A stretch of DNA of 64,000 bases from the NCBI GenBank assembly GCA_028285305.1, contig JANQPV010000056.1:124001-188000 (forward strand). Reading direction: 5' to 3'. A program made the position numbers and the translations under genes. Every line of letters starts with the position of its first letter. Position 1 is the first letter of the stretch. The DNA comes from Alphaproteobacteria bacterium. GTDB lineage: Bacteria > Pseudomonadota > Alphaproteobacteria > SMXP01. The notes beneath the pieces are model-generated. The model did not search any database. It was not told where the DNA came from and saw only the letters and a program-made list of their open reading frames with translations. This document shows, piece by piece, positions 1 to 8,628 of this stretch.

Positions 1-267
1 ATTTGCATCGTCTTGCTCTTCTCCGATCAAGTCCCTTTCCAGTTGCTGTTCATCTGCAGGGCTTGGCATTTCCGTTTCATGGGCCGGAACGAGGAAGCCG
101 AATAAATAAAAGGAAGAAGGGCGAATGCCGGGGCGCAAAGTCTCTGTATTCGCCATATGGGCTTCACCGGCGAAGTGCCGCGTGTCCGGACCAAAAATGT
201 CTCCGCGAAGAGCAGATAGAAGATGGTCGCGCACCTCTGTTGATGTTTCGAACTCTGTCTCGCTCAT
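1..267 (-). CDS. drmA: DISARM protein DrmA, N-terminal part (runs off left edge)
   Basis: This is an open frame of 89 codons whose ATG (267-265) overlaps the drmMI stop as ATGA, and it continues past base 1. It is preceded by an AGGAGG-like Shine-Dalgarno. The start of the protein has an R-x-H-L-L-x-A-L-R-x-D-I-x-G-P pattern (about residues 13-27), followed by R-P-S-x-F-Y-L-F-G-F-L-V-P, which I recognise from the N-terminus of DISARM helicase-like DrmA proteins. The helicase domain itself would lie outside the window. Position after drmD and drmMI is the canonical class 1 DISARM order, which supports the call. In DISARM, DrmA acts with DrmB as the core complex that loads on incoming phage DNA. 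The name rests on a short N-terminal match plus context. Confidence 0.72.
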   Translation of the reverse strand, partial: MSETEFETSTEVRDHLLSALRGDIFGPDTRHFAGEAHMANTETLRPGIRPSSFYLFGFLVPAHETEMPSPADEQQLERDLIGEEQDDAN

Positions 268-3200
268 AGGAGGCTGCCCTGTTTCTCTGTTTGTCTTTTC
301 TGTTGGCGAGTGGCCTTTTTCTTCTTGTCACCCTTACTCATCAACGCCTCGGCGGCCGCGCGCTCCTTATTCAGCGTAAGCAATCTCGCGATCACCTTGT
401 CGCGAAACGATGCCGGCCAGAACAAGCGGTTTTGGTATGCGAATTCCGGCTCTTCTTCCTCGGTTAGAAACCGCGGTGCAAACTCTCCACCCCTCTCGCA
501 ACGATCAGCCAGATCGTCCCAGCCATAGGCCCGCAGAACTGCATCATCCATTTCAGCATGAAGTTGCCTGAGACTCTGGATATCTTCATCCGCCTCAAGA
601 GGATTATGAAACCGGTTGTACGTTTTGGTGAGGCCTTCATCGCGGATTTTCATCATCGCCGCGCGATGAGTGAAATAGCGTTGGGTGGTAGTTGTAACTA
701 ACGTATCTTCTCGAAAACTTTGGGCCAGAGGAAAAGTATCGAAACAATCTTCCACGTTATACCGACCATCGTCTTTCATTGTCGCACCCATCGTTCGAGC
801 CCAGACTTCGTGAGTACTCGAGCAGAGAACTCCAGTGATACAGTGTCCCTCTTCCGCCCACACAACCAAAGTTTGATCAAGAACAGCCGCATTTTCCAAA
901 CATGTGAAAGTTGGAAAATTTGTACTTGTAAGTGACCTAACGGTAATGCGATTCTTTCCCAAAATTCTCTCGTACAAAGCAGGACGATTTCTCAAATACC
1001 GCCACCATATTTGTTGACCTATTTTGTCCTTTTGCCTTTTGCGTTCGGGCTTCACCAGTCTATCAACAATCTCAAGCAGGTCAGGCCAATCCGCTGCGAC
1101 CGGAGAATTATAATCGCCAGGAACGATTCCCTCACGAAGCATGTCTTTTCTCTGCTGTTCGGTTGTTTCACTCCACAAAATGAGATCATGGTCTCGTTTG
1201 AGTGGAAAGTTCTCAAAGTCGATGACGAAGCGATGATGCCGGTGTTCCGGGTCTGTATTGACTTCCTCTCCTCCCAGATAAGGCTTGATGCGTTCAGCGT
1301 TGCGAGGGTCCCTGTCGATAAGATCGTACATTTTGGCGAGAGGTTCACATTTACCTTTAGCTGCATTTACGTCATCAAATGTGAAGCCCATACCTAGTAC
1401 GTAGGAACCGATGAATGCGATACCGGCGTTCTCTTCGAGTACGGATGGTGTTTCATCTTGTCCGCCCTCCCTCAGAAACGCAGAGATGCGACTAACGGGC
1501 CTCGAATCCAGTTCCGGGTTTGGCCAGTCCTGTTTGCCTTTGCCGACGTGGACCGTGGACACAACGACCGCTGCTGCACCTGGCCATTTCACGCGTCGCT
1601 CGGCCCGGTAAATGGTTCCGCTTGCGTCCACTAGCAGGTGTCGTAGTCCACTTTCTCTTGTGTCGCCTTGCCCGATCGTATTCGTCGCTATGAGACCAAA
1701 TGTGCCGCCTTCACGAATCAGGTTGTAGGCGCGCCGGAAAAAGTGAGAGACTAAATCTGCATTGCCGTGCGACCCGGGACTGATGATTTTGAGCCAGTCG
1801 GGGTAATAATCGCGCTGTCCATTTGCGATGGTATTCTTGCCAGCAAATGGTGGATTGCCGACGATGGCATCGAAACCGGGTGCGGATCCGGCGAAGACCT
1901 CCGGAAACTCGATCTCCCAATGAAAAGGTCGAATGGGATGGTCTCCGTACTTTAGACTGTCTGCATACTGCTTTGCACTGGTCCAGCCATCATCGCCCCC
2001 TAACGGAAGCATCGCATGCAGCTCCTGCAGTTTATTTGCTCTGTCTTTAGCCTTCTTCTCTGTAAAGAACACGCCAATGGTGGCATCTCCAGCCAGGCGT
2101 AACGCATCGAGCGCTTTGTCAGCGGAAGCGAGACGCGTTGCCTGAATTTCAAAGGTGATATTGTCGGGCGCGCTGCGGATCGCTCGGCGTTTTTCGATCG
2201 CTTCGTCTACGGCCTTATCGAACGCACGTGCAAACATGAATTGTGAACGGGTTCGTTCTTCAACATCCTCCCAAGTCAGTCTCTTGATCTGTTCGACGGA
2301 AAGACCGATCAGACTATCGCCGGTCTTGAGGGCATGGTCGAGGAATGAAAAGTCTTCGTCGCGTGCGAGAGTGATGAGCCATAAGGAAAGTTTCGCGAGA
2401 TCCGTCGCCATTGCGTTTTTGTCGACCCCGTAGAGGCATCGCCGTGCTACCTCCCGTCGCGCGAACACGTGGGGGTCGTCCCGGGCTTCATCCGGCAGCA
2501 ATTCAGGATGGAGTTTCCAGGCCTGTTCAAGGCGTTCCCCCAGCGCCCGGCACGCCTCTACCAGAAACGCACCGGAGCCCATTGCGGGGTCGCACATCTT
2601 GATGGCCAGTACATCGTCAGGCGTGGCTTCGTCGCTGAGCGTATCAAGAACGGGCATCAACGCATCCGCCACGATCGGTGCCGTGAGACTTCTGGGCGTG
2701 TAGTGACTGCTAGACCGGCGTCGTTCGTCTGTCGGCTGAAGAACAATGGTGCCGGGTCCCGCTACTTGTTTGGAAGGCGAAGCGCGTTCATCGATCGACC
2801 GGTCGAGCGCGGCAAGCACATTGGGAATGTCCTCTGCAGCTTTGAGAGATTTGTTCTGTGCATCGGACACTTCGAAGCTGATCGTGTCCTTTAGGAACTT
2901 CTTACGATCCTTACCGGCTTTAGAAAGCAACTTATCCAATTCGACAAACGCAGGAACGCTAGGGCTGCCGGCGCTGGTTTTTACCTTGAGCGCAATCGCC
3001 TGCCCGCGCGTCCGCGTAACAACAAACCCCATAACTGTTTCGTAAACAGAGCCAATCTGCTCAACGTCCAGCGTCTTGTAGGAAAGGCGCTCTCCGTTCA
3101 GAATTAGCAGTTGTGTTAGGACTTCGTGGATGCTGGCATCTGAGATAGGTAACACGTCCGGTTTGGCGTCTTCCTCGAAGCGTCCTTCGAGAAAGGAGAA

Positions 3201-4232
3201 ACTATCCGGATCAAACAGTTTTCCGCGGCGGGCGTGCATAAAGTCTGCGCCCGCGCCATTGTAGATCAAACGAAAAAGTGCCAGTAGGCGACCCCACGCA
3301 CCGTATCGGTCATGCATAGTATCCGGATGCTGAGCTCGATCTTCCTCCAGCCGTGCGAAAAGATCCCTGACCGAATAGCCGCGGTCATAAATGCGCTTTG
3401 CCTCTTCATCTTCTCGTGACGGGATAAGATCCCTATCCTCCGCATAAAGCACAAATACGAGACGCAAGAGAACGGCCAGCAAACCCTCGTATACGTGCTG
3501 TGGGTCCTTGTCAGACAATCGCCTCATCGCCTCACGAGCTTCTATCCCGGACGTGAAACCTCGCATGAGTATGTACAGGGCTCCGAGAACCTGTTCGGCC
3601 AGGCTTGTTGAAACCGTGTTTTGATGGTCACGAGAGCGTTTGAGAATTTCGGAAAGTCGACTTTCTTCGCCACCCCATAGCGCGTTTCGACCAAGGAGGA
3701 GCTTGAGCCCACCGAGCATTGGCCGACCGGCCGTCGTTTCCATTCCTCGCAAAGGCCATTCGAGGAAGCCAGGAGTCTCGCCCGGCGGCGCATAAGTCAA
3801 ACGGATCGCATTATCCGTTACCAGCACCCCTTGCGATACACCTGTTTCGCGCAACAAGCGCTCAAACGCTTGCTGTTCCGTGATACCTTCCCAACCCTCA
3901 ATCGCTTCCTTTCGGTCGGGATCTGACGCTCCTATCAACCTCACAAGAAGCTGCGCTGATGTTTTATCCGCATCAAGAATAGCCGCATCCGCTGAAAGCG
4001 TAACGTTCAATTCTGTGAGGCGCTTTGTGCACAATTGTGGATCTGCACTTTTCGGAGAGATGAGATCGGCAGGCCAACGAAAAATCCTGTCGGCAATTTG
4101 CCAAAAGTCAGCCTTGCTTGCTGCGAACTCTTCAGTGTCTGCGGCATCTTGAGCAAGGGGAACGTCATGTAGCGCCGCACGGGAGACGACCATGCCTTCT
4201 TGTCTAACGTGCTTCAGCCACAAGTCGCTCAC
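264..4232 (-). CDS. drmMI: DISARM adenine-specific DNA methyltransferase DrmMI
   Basis: A 1322-residue protein. The AdoMet-binding motif I (C-D-P-A-M-G-S-G-A-F) is at about residues 547-556 and the catalytic N-P-P-F tetrapeptide of N6-adenine methylases is at about 793-796. The long N-terminal half and the C-terminal half probably hold target recognition and scaffold regions, as in Eco57I/BREX-PglX-like enzymes. The start is GTG at 4232, overlapping the drmD stop as GTGA, so translation is coupled. No nuclease motif is obvious, which fits a methylase of a DISARM system rather than a type IIG restriction enzyme. Its known role in DISARM is to mark self DNA. The C-terminus is lysine-rich. An alternative reading as a lone BREX-like methylase is less likely because drmD and drmA flank it. 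Confidence 0.88.
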   Translation of the reverse strand: MSDLWLKHVRQEGMVVSRAALHDVPLAQDAADTEEFAASKADFWQIADRIFRWPADLISPKSADPQLCTKRLTELNVTLSADAAILDADKTSAQLLVRLIGASDPDRKEAIEGWEGITEQQAFERLLRETGVSQGVLVTDNAIRLTYAPPGETPGFLEWPLRGMETTAGRPMLGGLKLLLGRNALWGGEESRLSEILKRSRDHQNTVSTSLAEQVLGALYILMRGFTSGIEAREAMRRLSDKDPQHVYEGLLAVLLRLVFVLYAEDRDLIPSREDEEAKRIYDRGYSVRDLFARLEEDRAQHPDTMHDRYGAWGRLLALFRLIYNGAGADFMHARRGKLFDPDSFSFLEGRFEEDAKPDVLPISDASIHEVLTQLLILNGERLSYKTLDVEQIGSVYETVMGFVVTRTRGQAIALKVKTSAGSPSVPAFVELDKLLSKAGKDRKKFLKDTISFEVSDAQNKSLKAAEDIPNVLAALDRSIDERASPSKQVAGPGTIVLQPTDERRRSSSHYTPRSLTAPIVADALMPVLDTLSDEATPDDVLAIKMCDPAMGSGAFLVEACRALGERLEQAWKLHPELLPDEARDDPHVFARREVARRCLYGVDKNAMATDLAKLSLWLITLARDEDFSFLDHALKTGDSLIGLSVEQIKRLTWEDVEERTRSQFMFARAFDKAVDEAIEKRRAIRSAPDNITFEIQATRLASADKALDALRLAGDATIGVFFTEKKAKDRANKLQELHAMLPLGGDDGWTSAKQYADSLKYGDHPIRPFHWEIEFPEVFAGSAPGFDAIVGNPPFAGKNTIANGQRDYYPDWLKIISPGSHGNADLVSHFFRRAYNLIREGGTFGLIATNTIGQGDTRESGLRHLLVDASGTIYRAERRVKWPGAAAVVVSTVHVGKGKQDWPNPELDSRPVSRISAFLREGGQDETPSVLEENAGIAFIGSYVLGMGFTFDDVNAAKGKCEPLAKMYDLIDRDPRNAERIKPYLGGEEVNTDPEHRHHRFVIDFENFPLKRDHDLILWSETTEQQRKDMLREGIVPGDYNSPVAADWPDLLEIVDRLVKPERKRQKDKIGQQIWWRYLRNRPALYERILGKNRITVRSLTSTNFPTFTCLENAAVLDQTLVVWAEEGHCITGVLCSSTHEVWARTMGATMKDDGRYNVEDCFDTFPLAQSFREDTLVTTTTQRYFTHRAAMMKIRDEGLTKTYNRFHNPLEADEDIQSLRQLHAEMDDAVLRAYGWDDLADRCERGGEFAPRFLTEEEEPEFAYQNRLFWPASFRDKVIARLLTLNKERAAAEALMSKGDKKKKATRQQKRQTEKQGSLL

Positions 4233-7204
4233 GCCCAGAAGCCCTCTGGTAACAGATAAACGAGACCGACGGGTTCAAGACGTCGGGCTGTGATCCGATA
4301 CATATCCTTGATGGTTTGTGGCTCCTGTTCGATCTCGGCATCGATTTTGGCTAGGCGGTCATGCCAATAGAGTTCGTCCTGCCGGCGTTGTTCGGCTTCG
4401 TCTGGGTTGAGATCAAGCTCGAGTTGAGGCTTTAAGCTCGGCTTTTCGATCTCGCGAAGCAGCGTTTGTTTTTGTTGTTCCAAAAGTCGGGTCAGGGACT
4501 GCGCGTGCGCTTCGCCAACCTTTGAAAGCTCCTCGGCTGATTTTCCCTCAATTTCTCCGGCTTTGCTTATCAGAAGAGCTTTCAGAGCTTTGGCGTCTGG
4601 CGCCGCCCGCTCGCGGAAAAGGTCTTGTACGTGATCCGGACTAACCGCGGCACTATCAACCGCGTCAGCCAATTCCCTTAGGACCTCTCGTGCGGTACGT
4701 CCGTCATCTTTCAGCGGCGTGACGGACGTGGCCGTCACCGTTGCCGAGATCGGAACAATTTCTGTGTGCAGAGAAGCGGCCCCTTTTGCATACAAGGACA
4801 GCCGTCCGAGCAAGATGCACCGCGGAAGAGTCCCGGTTGTTTGGAGCACCGCCGTTCGCTCAAGACGCGACCGAAAGCCTTGCGCCTCAAACTGCGAAAG
4901 AAATCTCCGTACCAACCGATGCTCAAAGTGCAGCTGTTCAACAGAATTATCGAGCCGTTCGCCATCCTTGATTGGGTAGAAGCTCACCCTCTTGACGTCT
5001 ACGTTTGATCTGTACTCTGCTTCTGATTCACCCTTATCCCGAGGGCGCTGCATCATCTCATCAAAAATTGGGCTCCAATCTCCTCCACGAAAGCCATCGT
5101 GATCGGTCTGTATTTCGAACACATCGTGTTTGGAGTGGGATGTCACCCGCTTGAACGCACCTGGCACGAGTCGGTCTGCCGCTTCTAGAAACACAGATTG
5201 CAGAGCGTCGGGAGAAACTGCCTTTTGTCTTCGGGACTGCTCCAACCGTCTCGAAACCGCATCTAATTCCTGAGCAAGACGTTTTCTCCTTTGTTCTTGC
5301 TCCGGGGATAATCGCTGTTCTTCATCGCGCCGTTGCTGCTCAAGCCACGACTTATCTTCCAGTTCTTGGCTCAGCTTTCTCGCCTCCTTTCCCCATACGC
5401 CGGTTTTCTCGAGCCGCTCCTCAATGGTTTGCGCAATGACGGGTCCTACTTCGCCAAGTTCCTGATTGATGCGGTCAGTCTTGCGGACCAGGGCGTCCAA
5501 GATCCGGTCGCTCTCCCGATTCTTGTAAATGAAATAGCGACAGAACACTTCAGGCATCGGCTGAAGCCGACGATCAATACGACCGTTTCTCTGTTCAAGC
5601 CTGGACGGGTTCCAAGGCAAATCAAAATGAAAAAGCTCATTACACCTGTGTTGGAGGTTTATTCCCTCTCGAGCAGCATCCGTGCACAGAAGTATACGGA
5701 GATCATCTTCTTCTGGATTGCTGTTAAAGCGAGCCTTTAACATTGCCCGCTCGTCAATTGACGTGCTTCCTGTAAATGACGCTAACCGCTCGCTCTCATC
5801 ATCAAGCTCGAGAAGCTGAAGCAACTGTTTCCTCAGCCATTCAAGAGTGTCCACATACTCCGTGAATATGATCAAGCGCCGCGCATTCCATTTTTCGCCG
5901 GAACCCAGGTTGGTCTTGATCCAGTCTACAAGCGCGAGTGTTTTCGCATCGGCTTTCGTTCGATACTTTTCAGCAAACGAAAGCAGTTGTTCGGCTCCTG
6001 ACTGATCCTCGACGCAAAGACCGGACTTCTCCTTTGCAAGTGTTAGCGCAAACGAGTGGGTGCAAGACATCAGCCTTTGCTGCAGTCTGATTTGGGCACG
6101 ATGGGGAATGGATGCGTCGTCCAGGAAATCTTCCAGCATCGTCGAAAGTTGCAGTTCGAAGGCGTCGGCTTCGTTGACCTCCAGCGTAATGGGTTCAACA
6201 ATCCTTCGGGGGAATGGTGTGTTGGTCAGCTCGCGCAAATCGGACTTGAGCCGGCGGATGATTACCTGCTCGTGTTCATTTCGATCAATTTCAATTCCGC
6301 GCGTAAAACGCTGCGGATCGAGAATCTCCAACAAGGCCGAGAACGAGTTGGAGTGGCCGTTGTGAGGTGTTGCCGTGAGGAAGAGCCGATGCTCGAAAAG
6401 TTTGCACACATCCCTTGCCGTGCGTGTGAGCTGAGTATCTACGCCGTAGAGCTGGCCGTGGGAGGGTGCAATGTGATGCGCTTCATCGATAATGAGCATC
6501 GACCGCGAACGAAAATCACCTAAGATAGCATATAACCCATCTGTGTACGAAGGGTCTCGAAGCAAGGCATGAGAGATGATAAAGGCGTTGCCGGTGTTCC
6601 ACGGATTGTAGGCAAAGCCTCGCTCCGCTCTAACGTCCGCAAAAAAGTCCCGGTCGATAATTGTTGCGCTGATTCCAAATTTGGAAGCCAGTTCTTCTTG
6701 CCACTGAAGTGTCATACTTGATGGGGCGGCTACCATAAAGAAGTTGAGCCGCCTTCGCAGCATCAGCTCTCGCATCACCAATGCCGCTTCAATCGTCTTC
6801 CCTAAACCGACATCGTCGGCGATCATCAAGTTGACGCGCGGCAAGTCCAACGCCTTTGCAAGAGGCACCAGTTGGTATGGCGAAAGTTCTATGCCGGCTC
6901 GAAACGGCGACTGAAACAGACTTTGGTCTGCGGAAGTTGCGGTGTTCCACTGTAGGTTTTGAAGATAGAGCGAAAAGGACTTGGGATCCGACGGTGTATC
7001 TTTGCCAAGGTTTTCCCAAGCTTGATCGTCGACCAATTCCAGATCGATTTCGCAGGACGGGATAAGCGTTTGCCTCTGACCTTGTGCGTCATCGTCGATG
7101 CAAACGACTTCCAGCACCTCAGGATCGCTTTCGGTGGTGGAATCGTTTTCGACCAGCCAATGACGCCGTCTCGCCCGAATACAGTTACCTAAGAGTGAAT
7201 CCAT
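4229..7204 (-). CDS. drmD: DISARM SNF2-like helicase/ATPase DrmD
   Basis: A superfamily 2 SNF2-type ATPase of about 991 residues. Walker A (D-D-V-G-L-G-K-T) is at about residues 130-137, the DEAH box at about 240-243, motif III as L-T-A-T-P, and motif VI as Q-R-N-G-R-I-D-R. A charged coiled-coil-rich C-terminal half follows. It is the first gene of the class 1 DISARM order drmD-drmMI-drmA. I place the start at ATG 7204: the longer TTG frame starting at 7231 would put the only good Shine-Dalgarno inside the coding region. A four-codon leader ORF ends at this ATG (TAATG). RapA-like or type III/ISP helicases are the nearest alternatives, but the neighbours decide for DrmD. Confidence 0.88.
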   Translation of the reverse strand: MDSLLGNCIRARRRHWLVENDSTTESDPEVLEVVCIDDDAQGQRQTLIPSCEIDLELVDDQAWENLGKDTPSDPKSFSLYLQNLQWNTATSADQSLFQSPFRAGIELSPYQLVPLAKALDLPRVNLMIADDVGLGKTIEAALVMRELMLRRRLNFFMVAAPSSMTLQWQEELASKFGISATIIDRDFFADVRAERGFAYNPWNTGNAFIISHALLRDPSYTDGLYAILGDFRSRSMLIIDEAHHIAPSHGQLYGVDTQLTRTARDVCKLFEHRLFLTATPHNGHSNSFSALLEILDPQRFTRGIEIDRNEHEQVIIRRLKSDLRELTNTPFPRRIVEPITLEVNEADAFELQLSTMLEDFLDDASIPHRAQIRLQQRLMSCTHSFALTLAKEKSGLCVEDQSGAEQLLSFAEKYRTKADAKTLALVDWIKTNLGSGEKWNARRLIIFTEYVDTLEWLRKQLLQLLELDDESERLASFTGSTSIDERAMLKARFNSNPEEDDLRILLCTDAAREGINLQHRCNELFHFDLPWNPSRLEQRNGRIDRRLQPMPEVFCRYFIYKNRESDRILDALVRKTDRINQELGEVGPVIAQTIEERLEKTGVWGKEARKLSQELEDKSWLEQQRRDEEQRLSPEQEQRRKRLAQELDAVSRRLEQSRRQKAVSPDALQSVFLEAADRLVPGAFKRVTSHSKHDVFEIQTDHDGFRGGDWSPIFDEMMQRPRDKGESEAEYRSNVDVKRVSFYPIKDGERLDNSVEQLHFEHRLVRRFLSQFEAQGFRSRLERTAVLQTTGTLPRCILLGRLSLYAKGAASLHTEIVPISATVTATSVTPLKDDGRTAREVLRELADAVDSAAVSPDHVQDLFRERAAPDAKALKALLISKAGEIEGKSAEELSKVGEAHAQSLTRLLEQQKQTLLREIEKPSLKPQLELDLNPDEAEQRRQDELYWHDRLAKIDAEIEQEPQTIKDMYRITARRLEPVGLVYLLPEGFWA

Positions 7205-7230
7205 TAAATCCGCACCATCTTTCCTCCCCA
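7204..7230 (-). promoter_or_regulatory. Shine-Dalgarno plus four-codon leader ORF coupled to drmD
   Basis: On the minus strand a strong GGGGAGG (7229-7223) is followed four bases later by an ATG (7218) that opens a frame of Met-Val-Arg-Ile-stop. The stop TAA (7206-7204) shares its last A with the ATG of drmD, giving TAATG. The drmD ATG itself has no Shine-Dalgarno at normal spacing (18 bases away). The layout suggests that ribosomes initiate at the leader and reinitiate on drmD. Base pattern seen directly; function inferred. Confidence 0.5.
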
Positions 7231-7405
7231 ATTCGGTTCAAATTCGCAGGTCCTGTTTCCGCGATCTTCCACACGGTATCCGAGCATTCAAAAACGTCAA
7301 CACTGCGGAGAAGTGCACATCGAAAATTCCTACATCTATTTTCTGATTTGATCGGTATGAACGAAGCCAGTTCGGGGGCCAATAATTGAAAGTGCCACCA
7401 TACTC

Positions 7406-7495
7406 TCCTACGTGTTTGGCTCATTGTTCTTGACCGCATTGCTCGCAGCCGCCCTCCTCCAATGGGAACACCTCCAAAACCTCGCAGGCTTCTAG
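7406..7495 (+). pseudogene. 3' fragment of a small membrane-protein gene, paralogue of 8110-8628
   Basis: In one plus-strand frame ending with TAG at 7493-7495 the last 27 residues align almost without gaps to the C-terminus of the protein at 8110-8628. Both contain V-x-G-S, then L-T, then A-L-L-Q-W-E-x-x-Q-N-L-A-G-F-stop. The DNA is also clearly similar over the last 50 bases. Upstream of about 7406 the similarity ends abruptly and no start or earlier part of the gene is present. It is therefore the stump of a second copy, cut off at the edge of the DISARM operon. Confidence 0.75.
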
Positions 7496-7619
7496 CCTGA
7501 ACAACTCTTTGAACTGACCATGTGTATGGGGTTTCAAACTGAAAATCTCGAACTCTTGTCTTAGACAATTGGCTCTCCTTGCGGTAGAACAAAAAAGGAA
7601 CAAATCAGGAAATCAGCCA

Positions 7620-7811
7620 ATGCCAGACTATAAAGTTCTTCACGTCTCAGGATCTGTCAACCTTTGGTACGTCTGCAAGACCGAAGACGGGCGCCAAGTC
7701 GGTGGACACAAAGAATTTCACACGCAATCTGAGGCCGAAACTTACCGCAATTCACAGATTTTGAACGATCCTGACATTCCGGCGTGGCGGAAGGCCATGT
7801 TGAGGGATTGA
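7620..7811 (+). CDS. small protein of unknown function (63 aa)
   Basis: A 63-residue frame with ATG at 7620 preceded by AGGA at a suitable distance. The protein is hydrophilic, rich in aromatic and charged residues (x-L-W-Y-V-C-K-T near residue 17, E-F-H-T-Q-S-E-A-E near 33), with no signal peptide or membrane segment. Codon use is like its neighbours. It lies between the gene stump at 7406-7495 and the intact membrane-protein gene at 8110, so it could be cargo of the same small accessory cassette. I do not recognise the family. Confidence 0.5.
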   Translation: MPDYKVLHVSGSVNLWYVCKTEDGRQVGGHKEFHTQSEAETYRNSQILNDPDIPAWRKAMLRD

Positions 7812-7898
7812 CAGGGCATCGCTTGCGTGTTCTGGACGCCCGGCAGGTTGACTGCGCGTTCAAGGTGCTCGGCCCCGGAACGTTTGACGCTGCCTTTG

Positions 7899-7950
7899 AG
7901 GTACTGCAATACCTTAAGGGAATTAATGCCTGGAAGGTATTGCAGTACCT
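7899..7950. repeat. pair of palindromic boxes forming a 17-bp inverted repeat
   Basis: AGGTACTGCAATACCTT (7899-7915) is followed 18 bases later by its exact reverse complement (7934-7950). Each arm is itself an imperfect palindrome with the core GGTAYTGCARTACC, so the site can be read either as one large hairpin or as two operator half-sites in tandem. It lies in the gap between the 63-aa gene and the membrane-protein gene at 8110. There is no T-tract, which argues against an intrinsic terminator. A binding site for a dimeric regulator or a REP-like element is possible. Confidence 0.7.
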
Positions 7951-8109
7951 GAAAGGAACAACAGTTAAACTAGTACTCGGTCCGACATCCCGGATACCTA
8001 TCCGGGCAAACGGTCAATCTGCACCCAAACTTCAAACTGAAAATTTCGGAATATTGTTGTACACACCATCAACTTGAGCAATCCGACCCCTTGGTGTTAG
8101 CCTCGGTGT

Positions 8110-8628
8110 ATGTGGGGGTTCATCAAATACACGTTCAACGGAACGACGTTTCTGCTCGGCACCCTCATCGGCGGAGTAACGATTGCGGCATTTGTGGCGC
8201 GTCAATGGGGACTGGAGTTGCCGGAATTTCCGGAAACGTTGATCGGTCTTTATGAGCGATTGAGATGGTTCCTGTTCGAATGGTGGACGCCTGATTGGTG
8301 GCCGGTGGCGTTGAGCGATCTGATTATGTTGTATCTAACGATCGGATTCGCAATTTTGCGTTCGTGGACCTTTTTGCGAAATGATAGAAAATCCCCCTTC
8401 GAGACCGAGCCTGATCAACGGGTATTGATCGATTTGTACCAGTTCGTCTTCGCATGGCCGCGATATGTCGCGCATATGATACGGAACCTATATTTGCCTC
8501 AGATTCGTTCACTGAATAAAATTCTATATCGGCAGCTTTTGGCGGTGTTGGGGTCCATTATTCTTACGGGCACCTTTGCTGTCGCCCTGCTCCAATGGGA
8601 ATACGTACAAAACCTCGCTGGCTTTTAA
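8110..8628 (+). CDS. small three-span membrane protein of unknown function
   Basis: A 172-residue protein with three hydrophobic segments: about residues 8-30, about 68-88 and a C-terminal one at about 142-162. The middle part is tryptophan-rich (R-W-F-L-F-E-W-W around 52-59). I do not recognise a family. The C-terminal 27 residues are repeated in the truncated copy at 7406-7495, so the gene belongs to a local paralogue group. The ATG at 8110 has only a weak upstream GGTGT-type ribosome site. A palindromic pair lies 160 bases upstream. It sits in the accessory region next to DISARM; a defence-related membrane role is possible but nothing in the sequence proves it. Confidence 0.6.
   Translation: MWGFIKYTFNGTTFLLGTLIGGVTIAAFVARQWGLELPEFPETLIGLYERLRWFLFEWWTPDWWPVALSDLIMLYLTIGFAILRSWTFLRNDRKSPFETEPDQRVLIDLYQFVFAWPRYVAHMIRNLYLPQIRSLNKILYRQLLAVLGSIILTGTFAVALLQWEYVQNLAGF

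Noticed and set aside
7185-7592. Minus-strand frame of 135 codons upstream of drmD
   Set aside because: It overlaps the drmD start and its Shine-Dalgarno, and the composition is not protein-like; the region instead holds a plus-strand gene stump.
7784-8077. Plus-strand 97-codon frame with a repeated V-L-Q-Y-L-K-G peptide
   Set aside because: The repeats come from the palindromic DNA boxes; no ribosome site and it overlaps the end of the 63-residue gene.
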